From NCBI GenBank assembly GCA_017448985.1, contig JAFSKL010000005.1, positions 1 to 56,912 on the forward strand: 56,912 bases of DNA. Direction: 5' to 3'. This DNA is from Paludibacteraceae bacterium. GTDB lineage: Bacteria; Bacteroidota; Bacteroidia; Bacteroidales; Paludibacteraceae. Position numbers and translations under genes: made by a program. Under the pieces are notes generated by a model. The model saw only the letters and a program-made list of their open reading frames with translations, ran no database searches and was not told the DNA's origin. This document shows positions 1 through 9,567 of the stretch, one piece after another (the first letter of the stretch is position 1; each line of letters begins with the position of its first letter).

Positions 1-384
1 TTTCGTCGTACGAAGGAGTTTCATTACTTCGGGACTCACCTCCCCCACCGGGAAGGTATAAGCGCTGTCCGAGTGCCAGCCGTTGAGTTCGATGGACGAG
101 TCGATGGAGATGATGTCGCCTTCTTTGAGGATGACCTTGTCCGAAGGGATACCGTGTACCACCACTTCGTTGACCGAAGTACAGAGGGTAGCGGGGTACT
201 CTTCGTAACCGAGGCAGGCGGGTCGACCACCGTTGTCCATGATGAACTCGTAGGCAATCTTATCCAGTTGGGCGGTAGTAACACCCGGCTTGATAGCCTT
301 TGCCACTTCGGCATAGGTCTTACCAAGCAGGATGTTGCTTGCCCGCATCAGCTCTACTTCTTCGTCAGTCTTCAGGAAAATCAT
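1..384 (-). CDS. map: Type I methionine aminopeptidase, N-terminal part
   Basis: Removes the initiator methionine from nascent proteins in the cytoplasm. The first 128 residues are visible; the gene runs off the left edge. The reading starts MIFLKTDEEVELMRASN, and the pita-bread fold markers are present: H77 in VVVHGIP, and metal ligands D95 (IDSS) and D106 (HSDSA). The remaining His and Glu ligands lie outside the window. It follows secY by 12 bp as the last visible gene of the spc operon, the usual place in Bacteroidota. No in-frame stop occurs in the visible part. Confidence 0.95.
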   Translation of the reverse strand, partial: MIFLKTDEEVELMRASNILLGKTYAEVAKAIKPGVTTAQLDKIAYEFIMDNGGRPACLGYEEYPATLCTSVNEVVVHGIPSDKVILKEGDIISIDSSIELNGWHSDSAYTFPVGEVSPEVMKLLRTTK

Positions 385-396
385 CTATCTGACAAA

Positions 397-1737
397 TTAG
401 TAAGCCATAGCACCGGAGCGGCCTTTGATACGCATGCCGGACTCGAAGAATCCGTCATAGTGACGCATCAGGAGGTGGCTCTCAATCTGCTGCAAAGTAT
501 CCAATATAACGCCTACCATGATGAGCAGGGACGTACCGCCGAAGAACTGTGCAAAGCCCATCGACACACCGAACAGACGTGCAAACGCCGGAAGGATAGC
601 GATGATAGCGAGCAGGATCGAACCCGGCAACGTGATGCGACTCATGATAGTATCGATATACTCAGCCGTTTTCTTACCCGGTTTCACACCCGGAATGAAT
701 CCGTTGTTCAGCTTCAGGTTCTCTGCCATCTGAACCGGATTGATGATGATCGCGGTGTAGAAATAGGTGAAAGCGATGATGAGCAGTGCGAATACGAAAT
801 TGTACCAGAAGCCGTTGTTATCCATGAACGCTTGTACGAAGGCATTAGACTCCGAAGCACGGAAACCTACGATAGCGATAGGGATGAACATGATAGCTTG
901 CGCGAAGATGATCGGCATCACGTTAGCTGCATTGACCTTGAGAGGAATGTACTGACGCACACCGCCATATTGCTTATTACCCTGGATACGCTTTGCGTAT
1001 TGCACCGGAATACGACGTGTACCCTGCACCAACATGATTGCGAAAGCAAACACGAGGAGAAGGATAACGACCTCAAGCAGGAACACGATCAGACCACCAC
1101 CGGCGTCGTTAAGACGGCTGGAGAACTCCTGCACGAATGCACCCGGGAGACGCGCGATGATACCGATCAAGATGATGAAGGAAATACCGTTTCCAACACC
1201 GCGGTCGGTGATACGCTCACCCAGCCACATAACGAACATAGAGCCTGCGGTAAGCAGGATGGTCGATGAGATAGTGAACCAGTTGAAACCGATAGCCAGC
1301 GGCTGTCCTGCTTGCGCCATCTGCACGGAGAGGTTAACGAGGTAGCTCGGTCCCTGGAAGAGCAGAATAGCTACGGTCAGATAGCGTGTGATCTGGTTCA
1401 TCTTCTGACGTCCGGACTCGCCTTCTTTCTGCATCTTCTGGAAGTAAGGCACTGCGATAGAGAGCAGTTGGATTACGATAGACGCAGAGATGTACGGCAT
1501 AATACCCAGGGCGAAGATCGACGCATTGGAGAAGGCTCCACCGGAGAACATATCCAAGAGCGCCATCAGACCACCTGCTGTCTGGCTATGCAGAGCAGAC
1601 AAGGCTGTAGGGTCAATACCCGGGAGAACGACGAACGAACCGAAACGATAGATGAGCACGAACAGAGCCGTGGTCAGCAGACGATTGCGGAGGTCCTCGA
1701 TCTTCCAGATATTTTTACATGTTTCAATAAACTTCAT
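397..1737 (-). CDS. secY: Preprotein translocase subunit SecY
   Basis: Central channel subunit of the Sec translocon in the inner membrane. The 446-residue product has the expected ten hydrophobic segments and typical SecY stretches: GIMPYISASI, GERITDRGVGNGIS, a cytosolic loop with RRIPVQYAKR, and GFIPGVKPGKKTAEYI. It is family length. It lies downstream of rplO but is separated from it by an unusually long, structured 179-bp spacer, which may uncouple it from the ribosomal genes. map follows after 12 bp. Confidence 0.97.
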   Translation of the reverse strand: MKFIETCKNIWKIEDLRNRLLTTALFVLIYRFGSFVVLPGIDPTALSALHSQTAGGLMALLDMFSGGAFSNASIFALGIMPYISASIVIQLLSIAVPYFQKMQKEGESGRQKMNQITRYLTVAILLFQGPSYLVNLSVQMAQAGQPLAIGFNWFTISSTILLTAGSMFVMWLGERITDRGVGNGISFIILIGIIARLPGAFVQEFSSRLNDAGGGLIVFLLEVVILLLVFAFAIMLVQGTRRIPVQYAKRIQGNKQYGGVRQYIPLKVNAANVMPIIFAQAIMFIPIAIVGFRASESNAFVQAFMDNNGFWYNFVFALLIIAFTYFYTAIIINPVQMAENLKLNNGFIPGVKPGKKTAEYIDTIMSRITLPGSILLAIIAILPAFARLFGVSMGFAQFFGGTSLLIMVGVILDTLQQIESHLLMRHYDGFFESGMRIKGRSGAMAY

Positions 1738-1916
1738 AATAAAAACTCGTTTTTCTTATGGAGTCTTGGCTTCGCCGAGCTGCGTAAGCGAGCTTTCGTT
1801 GTCCCCTCGTCCGTCCCCCCCCCGGAAAGTAAACTCTCCTGTGGTCACCGCCCAAGGTGACTAAGTCCGCGGGACTTACGCTCGGCTTGCTCAAGGCTTC
1901 ATAATTATTTTCGTTT
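1738..1916 (-). other. Structured rplO-secY spacer
   Basis: Most neighbouring spacers in this operon are under 30 bp; this one is 179 bp. It holds perfect or near-perfect inverted repeats (AAGTCC-CGCG-GGACTT around 1864-1880, GTCACC/GGTGAC around 1843-1862) and a run of nine C residues near 1815-1823. I see no convincing coding region. It could be a regulatory or attenuating leader for secY-map, or an inserted repeat; that is inference. Confidence 0.45.
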
Positions 1917-2363
1917 TTAGATTTTCTCGATAGTGCCACCGGCTGCGAGGATAGCCTCTTCAGCTTTCTTGGAGAAAGCGTTAGCCTGCACGGTCAGTTT
2001 AGCTTTCAGTTCGCCATTACCCAGGATCTTAACGAGTTGGGTTTTGGAGATGAAACCAGCCTCGTGGAGTTCAACCAAACCGATCTTCTCCAGTTTCTTA
2101 GCCTCAGCGAGAGCCTGGAGGGTAGCGAGGTTGATTGCTTTGTACTCAACACGGTTGATGTTCTTGAAACCGAACTTCGGCAGACGACGCTGCATAGGCA
2201 TCTGACCACCTTCGAAACCGATTTTCTTGCTGTAACCGGAGCGCGACTTAGCACCCTTGTGACCGCGTGTGGAGGTTCCACCGAGGCCCGAACCTGCGCC
2301 ACGGCCGACACGCTTAGCGGTCTTAACCGAACCAGCAGCAGGGGTTAAATTATTCAATTCCAT
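1917..2363 (-). CDS. rplO: 50S ribosomal protein L15
   Basis: Large-subunit protein uL15. The 148-residue product begins MELNNLTPAAGSVK and has the family's glycine/arginine-rich N-terminal arm (GRGAGSGLGGTSTRGHKG), then GFEGGQMPMQRRLPKFGF. Its length is normal. It ends in the globular part with VQANAFSKKAEEAI. It lies 21 bp after rpmD, as in the standard spc order. Confidence 0.97.
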   Translation of the reverse strand: MELNNLTPAAGSVKTAKRVGRGAGSGLGGTSTRGHKGAKSRSGYSKKIGFEGGQMPMQRRLPKFGFKNINRVEYKAINLATLQALAEAKKLEKIGLVELHEAGFISKTQLVKILGNGELKAKLTVQANAFSKKAEEAILAAGGTIEKI

Positions 2364-2384
2364 AATGTCAATTTCGTTTTAGGG

Positions 2385-2561
2385 TTAGTCAATAACTTTA
2401 ACAAGGTGCTTTACCTTCTCTACCATTCCCAGGATAGCGGGAGTAGCTTCGTGCTCAACGACTGCGTTCATCTTGCGCAGACCCAGCGCTTGCATGGTTT
2501 CCTTCTGCACCTTCGGACATTTGATAGTACTGCGTACTTGTTGAATTTTAATCTTTGCCAT
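2385..2561 (-). CDS. rpmD: 50S ribosomal protein L30
   Basis: Small large-subunit protein uL30, 58 residues. It reads MAKIKIQQVRSTIKCP, then KVQKETMQALGLRKMN, and ends VKHLVKVID. The conserved core (LGLRKMN followed by a hydrophobic strand) fits L30. It lies in its standard place between rpsE and rplO, 15 bp after rpsE. The start is the only ATG that gives the conserved N-terminus. Confidence 0.95.
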   Translation of the reverse strand: MAKIKIQQVRSTIKCPKVQKETMQALGLRKMNAVVEHEATPAILGMVEKVKHLVKVID

Positions 2562-2576
2562 AGTTGTAGAAGAATT

Positions 2577-3083
2577 TTATCCGTTAAACACTGTAGAGAG
2601 GCTTACGCCACGGTTAGCGGCTACGGTACGAGCGTCACGCAGTTCAGCGAGTGCTTGGATAGTAGCTTTAACGAGGTTGTGGGGGTTGGACGAACCTTTG
2701 GACTTTGCTAAGACGTCGTGAACGCCTGCAGACTCCAGAACGGCACGCATAGCACCACCGGCTTTTACTCCGGTACCGTGCGTAGCGGGCTGGATGTACA
2801 CCTGCGAACCACCGAACTTAGCGAACTGCTCGTGAGGGATCGTCCCCTTGAGAACAGGCACCTGGATGAGGTTCTTCTTCGCAGCCTCGGTAGCTTTCTG
2901 CATAGCAGCAGCAACCTCACCTGCTTTACCCAAACCGTAACCTACAATACCATCTTCATTTCCAACAACTACGATAGCTGCGAAAGTGAAAGTACGTCCA
3001 CCCTTGGTAACTTTCGTTACGCGGTTGACAGCGACCAGACGCTCCTTGAGCTCGAGGTCTTGTGTTGTTTTAACTCTTTGCAT
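2577..3083 (-). CDS. rpsE: 30S ribosomal protein S5
   Basis: Small-subunit protein uS5, important for translational fidelity. The 168-residue product has the N-terminal double-stranded RNA-binding-like domain ([35 protein letters not shown]) and the C-terminal domain with [16 protein letters not shown] and [16 protein letters not shown]. Its length is typical of Bacteroidota. It follows rplR by 12 bp. Confidence 0.97.
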   Translation of the reverse strand: MQRVKTTQDLELKERLVAVNRVTKVTKGGRTFTFAAIVVVGNEDGIVGYGLGKAGEVAAAMQKATEAAKKNLIQVPVLKGTIPHEQFAKFGGSQVYIQPATHGTGVKAGGAMRAVLESAGVHDVLAKSKGSSNPHNLVKATIQALAELRDARTVAANRGVSLSTVFNG

Positions 3084-3095
3084 AATCGTAACTTA

Positions 3096-3440
3096 TTAGA
3101 ATTTGAGACCTGCCTCGCGAGCTGCGTCCGCGAGAGCTTTAACACGACCGTGATACAGGTAACCGTTACGGTCAAATACTACTTCATTGACACCGGCCTT
3201 GATAGCAGCAGCTGCGATGAGTTTACCTACCTCAGCGGCTTTCTCGGTCTTGGTCAGTTTGTCTTTGATAGCGAGCGATGATGCGCTTGCGAGGGTCTTA
3301 CCCTCCAGGTCGTTGATCACCTGAGCGTAAATCTGGCTGTTAGAACGGAAAACCGTCAGACGAGGACGCTCTGCTGTACCCGACACTTTGGTACGGATAG
3401 ATGCCTTGATTTTAAGGCGACGTGCGATTTTCTTAATCAT
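3096..3440 (-). CDS. rplR: 50S ribosomal protein L18
   Basis: 5S-rRNA-binding protein uL18, 114 residues. The basic N-terminus [19 protein letters not shown] is followed by the family signature [20 protein letters not shown], and the C-terminus ends with [18 protein letters not shown]. It is slightly shorter than the E. coli protein but complete. It lies between rplF and rpsE. Confidence 0.97.
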   Translation of the reverse strand: MIKKIARRLKIKASIRTKVSGTAERPRLTVFRSNSQIYAQVINDLEGKTLASASSLAIKDKLTKTEKAAEVGKLIAAAAIKAGVNEVVFDRNGYLYHGRVKALADAAREAGLKF

Positions 3441-3459
3441 AAACTTTTTTCCTTTCTAA

Positions 3460-4017
3460 TTATTTACCTGCCGACTTACCAGCTTTACGACGTACGATTT
3501 CACCTTGGAACTTAATACCTTTACCCTTATACGGCTCCGGTTTGCGGAACGAGCGGATCTTAGCGCAAATCTGGCCAAGAAGCTGCTTGTCAGCGGACTC
3601 GAGCATTACGAGCGGGTTCTGGTTACGCTCCGACTTGGTCTCCACCTTCACCTCTTTCGGCAAGCCGAGATAGATGGGGTGCGTATAACCGAGGGAGAAG
3701 TTCAGCACTTGGGGCTGAGCCAGCTCTACACGGTAACCTACACCGACGAGTTCAAGAGTCTTCTTGTAACCCTCGCTGCAGCCAACGACCATGTTATGAA
3801 TCAAAGCGCGATACAATCCGTGTTTAGCGCGTGCCTCTTTCTCGTCATTCGGACGGGTAACGTGGCAAACGCCGTCTTCTACGGTTACGGTGATCAGGGG
3901 ATCAACAGCCTGGCTGAGCTCACCTTTCGGACCCTTAACGGTCACTACGTTCTCCGGGCTTACCGTAACGGTAACACCTGCGGGGATAGCGATAGGAAGT
4001 TTTCCAATTCTTGACAT
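3460..4017 (-). CDS. rplF: 50S ribosomal protein L6
   Basis: Protein uL6, near the factor-binding site of the large subunit, 185 residues. Two repeated domains are visible: N-terminal SRIGKLPIAIPAGV with VKGPKGELSQ, and the C-terminal signature RKPEPYKGKGIKF. It follows rpsH after 15 bp; a purine-rich stretch precedes the ATG, which is uncommon in this phylum, where translation rarely depends on Shine-Dalgarno pairing. Confidence 0.97.
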   Translation of the reverse strand: MSRIGKLPIAIPAGVTVTVSPENVVTVKGPKGELSQAVDPLITVTVEDGVCHVTRPNDEKEARAKHGLYRALIHNMVVGCSEGYKKTLELVGVGYRVELAQPQVLNFSLGYTHPIYLGLPKEVKVETKSERNQNPLVMLESADKQLLGQICAKIRSFRKPEPYKGKGIKFQGEIVRRKAGKSAGK

Positions 4018-4032
4018 AGCTGTTCCTCCTTA

Positions 4033-4428
4033 TTAATAAACGTAACACAACACTTCACCACCGAGCTGTTGAGCCAACGCTTCTTTGTTGGTCATCACGC
4101 CTTTCGAGGTCGAAAGGATAGCGATACCGAGGCCGTTCAGTACGCGCGGCATCTCGCGATAGCCTACATACTTACGGAGACCCGGGGTGGATACTCGTTT
4201 CAAACACTTGATCGCGTTCACTTTGTTCAGCGGATCATACTTGAGGGCAATCTTGATAGTGCCCTGGGGACCGTCCTCGACAAACTTGTACGAGAGGATA
4301 TAACCCTTCTCGAACAAGATGCGAGTGATCTCCTTTTTCAGATTCGAAGCCGGTACTTCAACCACACGGTGGCCGGCTTTGATAGCATTCCTCAATCGAG
4401 TGAGGTAATCTGCAATAGGATCTGTCAT
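4033..4428 (-). CDS. rpsH: 30S ribosomal protein S8
   Basis: Protein uS8, a primary binder of 16S rRNA helix 21, 131 residues. It starts MTDPIADYLTRLRNA and ends with the conserved GLGIAILSTSKGVMTNKEA, GGEVLCYVY. In other bacteria S8 represses the spc operon by binding its mRNA; I see no evidence on whether that applies here. Confidence 0.97.
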   Translation of the reverse strand: MTDPIADYLTRLRNAIKAGHRVVEVPASNLKKEITRILFEKGYILSYKFVEDGPQGTIKIALKYDPLNKVNAIKCLKRVSTPGLRKYVGYREMPRVLNGLGIAILSTSKGVMTNKEALAQQLGGEVLCYVY

Positions 4429-4486
4429 TTGTTTTTTGTTGTTAAATTAATCCCGCCTGTCGGGACAATATTTAATAATGTTAATT

Positions 4487-4756
4487 TTACCAGCTCGCTT
4501 TCTTTACACCCGGGATCAGACCTTTGGAGGCCATCTCACGGAATTGAATACGGCTGAGACCGAATGCGCGCATGTATCCTTTCGGACGGCCGGTTACTTT
4601 GCAACGGTTGTGCAGACGAACGGGCGATGCGTTTTTCGGGAGGGCCTGGAGCCCTACATAGTCACCATCCTTGAGGAGTTGTGCACGTTTAGCCGCGTAT
4701 TTAGCGACGAGTTTAGCGCGTTTTACCTCGCGGGCTTTCATTGATTCTTTTGCCAT
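4487..4756 (-). CDS. rpsN: 30S ribosomal protein S14, zinc-free type
   Basis: Protein uS14, 89 residues, in the head of the small subunit. It has the long form's basic N-terminal helix ([16 protein letters not shown]) and the conserved C-terminus [20 protein letters not shown]. Only one cysteine (NRCKVTGRP) remains of the four that bind zinc in the short form, so this is the zinc-independent paralogue type. Confidence 0.96.
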   Translation of the reverse strand: MAKESMKAREVKRAKLVAKYAAKRAQLLKDGDYVGLQALPKNASPVRLHNRCKVTGRPKGYMRAFGLSRIQFREMASKGLIPGVKKASW

Positions 4757-4764
4757 AGTCTGAA

Positions 4765-5307
4765 TTACTTTTTAAACGGTAAACCAAACTCACGCAGGAG
4801 TGCGAAGCCCTCCTCATCGGTTTTAGCTGTGGTGACGAACGTGATGTTCATACCCAGCAGTTTGGTGATGTTATCAATGTTAATTTCAGGGAAGATGATC
4901 TGCTCGGTGATACCCAAGGTGTAGTTACCACGGCCGTCCATCTTGTTCTCGATACCTTTGAAGTCGCGGATACGCGGGAGAGCTACGCGAACGAGACGCT
5001 CGAGGAACTCATACATCTGCTGACCGCGGAGGGTAACGCGAACACCGATCGGCATTTGCTTACGAACCTTGAAGTTAGCGATATCTTTCTTGGAAACGGT
5101 AGCGACTGCTTTCTGACCAGCAATAGCGGTCATCTCCTGGAGAGCGACCTCGATGATCTTCTTGTCACCTACTGCTTCACCCAAACCTTGGTTCAGAACG
5201 ATCTTCTGGAGTTTCGGGCACTGCATAACAGTAGTGTAGTTGAACTCCTTCATCAGGATAGGCACGATGCGCTCCTGATAGTCTTGCTTCAAACTTGCTG
5301 TATTCAT
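4765..5307 (-). CDS. rplE: 50S ribosomal protein L5
   Basis: 5S-rRNA-binding protein uL5, 180 residues. The markers are [15 protein letters not shown], the [18 protein letters not shown] core and the [18 protein letters not shown] segment. Its length is normal. It starts two bases after the rplX stop codon, so translational coupling is likely. Confidence 0.97.
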   Translation of the reverse strand: MNTASLKQDYQERIVPILMKEFNYTTVMQCPKLQKIVLNQGLGEAVGDKKIIEVALQEMTAIAGQKAVATVSKKDIANFKVRKQMPIGVRVTLRGQQMYEFLERLVRVALPRIRDFKGIENKMDGRGNYTLGITEQIIFPEINIDNITKLLGMNITFVTTAKTDEEGFALLREFGLPFKK

Positions 5308-5309
5308 AC

Positions 5310-5618
5310 TTAGATCTCCTTACCGGTTTTTTTAGATACACGAACGAGCTTTCCATCCTTCTTCACGCGGCCAACACGTACCGGTTTGCCGTTCTCAACT
5401 ACGTTGAGGTTGGAGATATGGATAGGAGCTTCCTGTTTAACGATTCCGCCTTGCGGATTCTTTGCGTTGGGCTTGGTACTCTTCGATACCATGTTGACGC
5501 CTTCTACGATAGCACGTTGCTTGTCAACGATCACTTCCAGCACGCGGCCGGTCTGACCCTTCGAAGCACCTGCGTTTACGTAAACGGTATCACCCTTTTT
5601 GATGTGTAATTTTGCCAT
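5310..5618 (-). CDS. rplX: 50S ribosomal protein L24
   Basis: Assembly-initiating protein uL24, 102 residues. The KOW motif is at the N-terminus ([20 protein letters not shown]), followed by [19 protein letters not shown] and IHISNL, which are diagnostic. It follows rplN after 20 bp. Confidence 0.97.
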   Translation of the reverse strand: MAKLHIKKGDTVYVNAGASKGQTGRVLEVIVDKQRAIVEGVNMVSKSTKPNAKNPQGGIVKQEAPIHISNLNVVENGKPVRVGRVKKDGKLVRVSKKTGKEI

Positions 5619-5638
5619 TACTGTAACGTTTTAGATGA

Positions 5639-6004
5639 TTAGAGCACTTCAGGTGCCAGAGAAATAATTTTCATGTTTGTTTGACGCAGCTCACGAGCCA
5701 CCGGACCGAAGATACGGCTGCCACGGAGTTCACCGGCATTGGTGATCAACACGCATGCGTTGTCATCAAAGCGGATGTAACTACCGTCTGCACGACGTAC
5801 CTCTTTCTTCGTGCGAACGACGATAGCGCGGCTAACCGTACCATCCTTGATTTCGCTGGAAGGGATGACGCCCTTAACGGCTACTACTACTGTATCGCCG
5901 AGGCTGGCGTAACGCTTCTTGGTACCACCAAGAACGCGGATCACGAGTGCTTGCTTTGCACCGCTGTTGTCACATACTGTGAGACGAGATTCTTGCTGTA
6001 CCAT
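5639..6004 (-). CDS. rplN: 50S ribosomal protein L14
   Basis: Protein uL14 at the subunit interface, 121 residues. It begins [20 protein letters not shown] and contains [27 protein letters not shown] signature residues and the C-terminal [13 protein letters not shown]. It starts two bases after the end of rpsQ. Confidence 0.97.
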   Translation of the reverse strand: MVQQESRLTVCDNSGAKQALVIRVLGGTKKRYASLGDTVVVAVKGVIPSSEIKDGTVSRAIVVRTKKEVRRADGSYIRFDDNACVLITNAGELRGSRIFGPVARELRQTNMKIISLAPEVL

Positions 6005-6006
6005 AA

Positions 6007-6261
6007 TTACTTAGCCCTTTCGATAATTTGAGTTAAACGCCAACGCACGGTCTTGCTCAACGGACGAGTCTCCATGATGCGTACGGTATCGCCGATACCT
6101 GCCTCGTTCTTCTCGTCATGAACATGGAACTTGCGAGTTTTATTGACAAACTTGCCATAGATGGGGTGTTTCTCTTTCCAACGAACAGCGACCACGATGG
6201 TCTTCTCCATCTTGTTGGAAACAACTACGCCCACGCGCTCTTTTCTAAGATTTCTTTCCAT
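6007..6261 (-). CDS. rpsQ: 30S ribosomal protein S17
   Basis: Protein uS17, an early 16S binder with an OB fold, 84 residues. It has [18 protein letters not shown], then [20 protein letters not shown] and [18 protein letters not shown], all family signatures. It lies between rpmC and rplN, as usual. Confidence 0.97.
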   Translation of the reverse strand: MERNLRKERVGVVVSNKMEKTIVVAVRWKEKHPIYGKFVNKTRKFHVHDEKNEAGIGDTVRIMETRPLSKTVRWRLTQIIERAK

Positions 6262-6276
6262 TTCAATTGTCGTTTT

Positions 6277-6471
6277 TTACTTGTTAATTTCTCTTGCACG
6301 CAATTCAGTTGCAAGGCGAGCGATATTACGACGCGCAGCCTTAATTTGCAACGGATTGTCGAGCGGAGAAATGCTGTGATTTAACTTGAGACGAACAATC
6401 GCCTCTTTCTCTGCTGCCAGACGCTCCTGGAGTTCAGCAGTCGTTAATTCTTTGATTTCAGCTGTTTTCAT
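6277..6471 (-). CDS. rpmC: 50S ribosomal protein L29
   Basis: Protein uL29, near the peptide tunnel exit, 64 residues. It is largely helical: KTAEIKELTTAELQERLAAE, then the C-terminal signature IKAARRNIARLATELRAREI. It follows rplP after 8 bp. Confidence 0.96.
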   Translation of the reverse strand: MKTAEIKELTTAELQERLAAEKEAIVRLKLNHSISPLDNPLQIKAARRNIARLATELRAREINK

Positions 6472-6479
6472 AATCCAAA

Positions 6480-6911
6480 TTAAGCATTTTGAGTTGCGTC
6501 GTAATCACGTCTTACGACAAATTTAGTGGTCACAGGCAGTTTCTGAGCGGCCAGACGGAGTGCCTCTTTGGCAACATCGTAGCTTACGCCCTCTACCTCG
6601 AAGATGATACGACCGGGCTCCAACGGAACAACGAAGCCTTCGGGAGCACCTTTACCTTTACCCATACGGACATCCAACGGTTTCTTGGTGATCGGTTTGT
6701 CCGGGAATACACGGATCCAAACCTGACCTTGACGTTGCATATAACGGGTTACGGCGATACGGGCTGCCTCGATTTGACGACCGGTCAACCATACGGTACC
6801 CAAACTCTTGATACCGAACGAACCGAATGCCAGTTCCTGACCGCGGTGAGCGAAGCCCTTGATGCGGCCTTTTTGGCAACGGCGGAATTTAGTTTTCTTA
6901 GGTTGTAACAT
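6480..6911 (-). CDS. rplP: 50S ribosomal protein L16
   Basis: Protein uL16, near the peptidyl-transferase centre and A-site tRNA, 143 residues. The N-terminal basic region ([19 protein letters not shown]) and the conserved loop with [17 protein letters not shown], then [17 protein letters not shown], identify it. It is close to family length. It lies between rpsC and rpmC. Confidence 0.97.
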   Translation of the reverse strand: MLQPKKTKFRRCQKGRIKGFAHRGQELAFGSFGIKSLGTVWLTGRQIEAARIAVTRYMQRQGQVWIRVFPDKPITKKPLDVRMGKGKGAPEGFVVPLEPGRIIFEVEGVSYDVAKEALRLAAQKLPVTTKFVVRRDYDATQNA

Positions 6912-6941
6912 AACTGTTCTAATCTACAAATCGGTTAAACA

Positions 6942-7682
6942 TTAGTTTTGTTTTTTGTTGCGGCGGAAGCCCTTGCGATCTCCGCGGCCCTCACGACGAT
7001 CCATGCCGGGACGGCCTGCCTCTTGCTTCTGCGAGAAGTTCGGAGCCAAGTCTTTCTTACCATACACTTCTCCACGGCAGATCCATACCTTTACGCCGAT
7101 CACACCCACTTTGGTGATAGCACCTACGTGGCAGTAGTCGATGTCTGCGCGGAGCGTATGCAGCGGGGTACGACCCTCTTTGTACATCTCCTTACGAGCC
7201 ATCTCGGCGCCGTTCAAACGACCCGATACCTGAATCTTGATACCCTCGGCGCCCATACGCATGGTGCTTTGGATAGCCATCTTCACGGCTCGGCGGTAAG
7301 CGATCTTACCTTCCAACTGGCGTGCGATCTTGTTTGCCACGATAGTAGCGTCCAACTCCGGACGTTTCACCTCGTAGATGTTGATCTGCACATCCTGATG
7401 GGTAATTTTCTGGAGTTCCTTCTTCAATTTGTCAACCTCTTCTCCACCTTTTCCGATAATATAACCGGGGCGAGCGGTGCAGATAGTAACAGTCACCAAT
7501 TTCAGAGTTCTTTCGATAACGATACGGGAAATACTAGCCTCTGCGAGACGAGCGTTGAGGTACTCGCGAATCTTGCTATCCTCAAGCAGCGTATCTCCGT
7601 AATTCTTGCCTCCAAACCAGTTGGAGTCCCAACCGCGGACAATGCCCAGACGGTTAGCTATAGGATTAATTTTCTGTCCCAT
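6942..7682 (-). CDS. rpsC: 30S ribosomal protein S3
   Basis: Protein uS3, lining the mRNA entry channel, 246 residues. The N-terminus [14 protein letters not shown], the KH domain ([20 protein letters not shown]) and the C-terminal domain ([31 protein letters not shown]) are intact. It ends in a lysine/arginine-rich tail of about 25 residues ([20 protein letters not shown]), common in this phylum. Confidence 0.97.
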   Translation of the reverse strand: MGQKINPIANRLGIVRGWDSNWFGGKNYGDTLLEDSKIREYLNARLAEASISRIVIERTLKLVTVTICTARPGYIIGKGGEEVDKLKKELQKITHQDVQINIYEVKRPELDATIVANKIARQLEGKIAYRRAVKMAIQSTMRMGAEGIKIQVSGRLNGAEMARKEMYKEGRTPLHTLRADIDYCHVGAITKVGVIGVKVWICRGEVYGKKDLAPNFSQKQEAGRPGMDRREGRGDRKGFRRNKKQN

Positions 7683-7688
7683 AATTGA

Positions 7689-8096
7689 TTACTTTTCAGC
7701 GTTAGTATTTTTAGTATCTACAAATATTGTAACGTGGTTGGAACGTTTGCGGATACGATAAGCACGACCCTGAGGAGCGGGCAGCATACGCTTGATCGAC
7801 ATACCGCCGTCAACCATGATTTTCGTTACATAGAGAGTTTCGTCCTCTGCTTTCTTGCCGGTTTTGGTCTCCCAGTTGGCAATAGCAGATTTGAGGAGCT
7901 TCTCGAGCGCGCGACTGGCCTCACGTGTGGAGAAATGCAGCGCACCGAGTGCACGATTCACTTCCATACCGCGAACCATGTCTGCTACGAGACGCATCTT
8001 ACGCGGGCTGGTAGGAATGCCGTTTGCTTTGGCAAAATACAACTCTTTGCGAGCAGCTTTCATTGCCTCAGCGCTATTATGTTTTCTTGCACCCAT
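7689..8096 (-). CDS. rplV: 50S ribosomal protein L22
   Basis: Protein uL22, lining the exit tunnel, 135 residues. It contains [20 protein letters not shown] and the tunnel loop region with [19 protein letters not shown]. The N-terminus is about 15 residues longer than the E. coli form, normal in Bacteroidota. rpsC follows after 6 bp. Confidence 0.97.
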   Translation of the reverse strand: MGARKHNSAEAMKAARKELYFAKANGIPTSPRKMRLVADMVRGMEVNRALGALHFSTREASRALEKLLKSAIANWETKTGKKAEDETLYVTKIMVDGGMSIKRMLPAPQGRAYRIRKRSNHVTIFVDTKNTNAEK

Positions 8097-8139
8097 TTTA
8101 ATCTGGAATTTTTAAATAATGTTAATTGATTGCAATGGA

Positions 8140-8409
8140 TTACTTCTTGTTATTGCCCGAGTGACCACGGAACGTACGGGTGGGAGCAAACTCGCCGAGC
8201 TTGTGACCTACCATGTTCTCCGTGACGTACACAGGAATGAACTTGTTTCCATTGTGAACTGCGATTGTGTGACCTACAAAGTCAGGGGAGATCATACTCG
8301 CGCGAGACCAAGTCTTGATGACTTCTTTCTTGTTCGCCTCATTCATAGCGAGCACCTTGTCTTCCAACTTAACGTTGATAAACGGTCCTTTTTTCAATGA
8401 ACGACTCAT
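8140..8409 (-). CDS. rpsS: 30S ribosomal protein S19
   Basis: Protein uS19 of the small-subunit head, 89 residues. It begins [15 protein letters not shown] and carries the signatures [40 protein letters not shown] and [12 protein letters not shown]. It lies between rplB and rplV in the standard S10 order. Confidence 0.97.
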   Translation of the reverse strand: MSRSLKKGPFINVKLEDKVLAMNEANKKEVIKTWSRASMISPDFVGHTIAVHNGNKFIPVYVTENMVGHKLGEFAPTRTFRGHSGNNKK

Positions 8410-8436
8410 ACTGTTACTTTGACTTTAATAGGTTAA

Positions 8437-9261
8437 TTACTTTTTACGTCTTTCTATAATGTACTGGTTGCTCTGGTTCTTCGGATGACGAGTCTTGTAA
8501 CCCTTAGCGAGCAGACCCTTGCGGCTTCTCGGGTGACCTCCGGATTGACGGCCTTCACCACCACCCATCGGGTGATCTACAGGGTTCATAACGACGCCAC
8601 GGTTGCGCGGACGACGACCGAGCCAACGGCTGCGACCTGCCTTACCGCTCTTCTCCAAAGCGTGATCACTGTTTCCTACTACACCAACGGTTGCCTTGCA
8701 AGCTGCAAGCACCTTGCGGAGCTCTCCCGAAGGCAGTTTGATGATAGCGTACTTGTCCTCACGACTCGACAACTGAGCGAAAGTACCGGCACTACGTACC
8801 ATGCAGGCACCCTGACCCGGACGAAGCTCGATGTTGTGAATGAGCGTTCCCAGAGGAATTACAGACATAGGCAGTGCATTGCCTACTTCAGGAGCAGCAT
8901 TCTCTCCCGACATTACAGTTTGACCTACTTGCAGTCCATTCGGTGCAAGGATATAGCGCTTCTCTCCGTCAGCGTAGAACAGGAGGGCGATACGAGCACT
9001 ACGGTTCGGATCGTACTCAATAGTCTTAACTACTGCGGGAACACCATCTTTATTGCGCTTGAAGTCAATTACGCGATACTTCTGTTTGTGACCACCACCG
9101 ATGTAGCGCATTGTCATCTTACCGACATTGTTGCGACCACCCGTTTTGATCTTACCAAACACAAGCGATTTCTCAGGAGCGCTCGCGGTAATTGTCTCGA
9201 ACGCACCTATAACTTTGTGTCTTTGCCCTGGTGTTGTGGGCTTTAATTTACGTACAGCCAT
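8437..9261 (-). CDS. rplB: 50S ribosomal protein L2
   Basis: Protein uL2, needed for subunit association and peptidyl transfer, 274 residues. Hallmarks are [38 protein letters not shown] and the C-terminal [18 protein letters not shown], which holds the conserved active-site histidine. Full length. It starts three bases after the rplW stop codon. Confidence 0.98.
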   Translation of the reverse strand: MAVRKLKPTTPGQRHKVIGAFETITASAPEKSLVFGKIKTGGRNNVGKMTMRYIGGGHKQKYRVIDFKRNKDGVPAVVKTIEYDPNRSARIALLFYADGEKRYILAPNGLQVGQTVMSGENAAPEVGNALPMSVIPLGTLIHNIELRPGQGACMVRSAGTFAQLSSREDKYAIIKLPSGELRKVLAACKATVGVVGNSDHALEKSGKAGRSRWLGRRPRNRGVVMNPVDHPMGGGEGRQSGGHPRSRKGLLAKGYKTRHPKNQSNQYIIERRKK

Positions 9262-9264
9262 TTT

Positions 9265-9555
9265 TTAGATATTGCTATAAAAATCAATTGTTTCACCTTC
9301 GGCCAGCGTTACGATGGCTTTCTTATACGCCTGCTGTGCACCCTTGAGCAGACCGGACTTGGTCCAGCGTTGTTTAACTTTCGGAGCGCGGATGAGCGTA
9401 TTCACATCCGTAACCTGAACGTTGTACATTTCTTCTACCGCTTTCTTGATCTCAACTTTGTTGGCATTGCGAGCTACTACAAAACCGTAACGGTTCAGCT
9501 TCTCGCCGGCGGCGGTCATCTTCTCAGTGACGATAGGTTTCAAAATAATTGCCAT
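9265..9555 (-). CDS. rplW: 50S ribosomal protein L23
   Basis: Protein uL23 at the tunnel exit, a docking site for SRP and trigger factor, 96 residues. It shows IILKPIVTEKMTAAGEKLNR, then VEIKKAVEEMYNVQVTDVNT, the family signature. It lies between rplD and rplB. Confidence 0.96.
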   Translation of the reverse strand: MAIILKPIVTEKMTAAGEKLNRYGFVVARNANKVEIKKAVEEMYNVQVTDVNTLIRAPKVKQRWTKSGLLKGAQQAYKKAIVTLAEGETIDFYSNI

Positions 9556-9567
9556 AATTCTACCTCC

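Noticed and set aside
73..1269. 398-residue open frame on the plus strand across map and secY
   Set aside because: Antisense shadow: low-complexity, charged translation with no family features, opposite to clear map and secY frames.
1815..1823. Phase-variable coding tract (C9)
   Set aside because: It is in a spacer with no supported reading frame, so it cannot switch a protein on or off by frameshift; kept only as part of the spacer observation.
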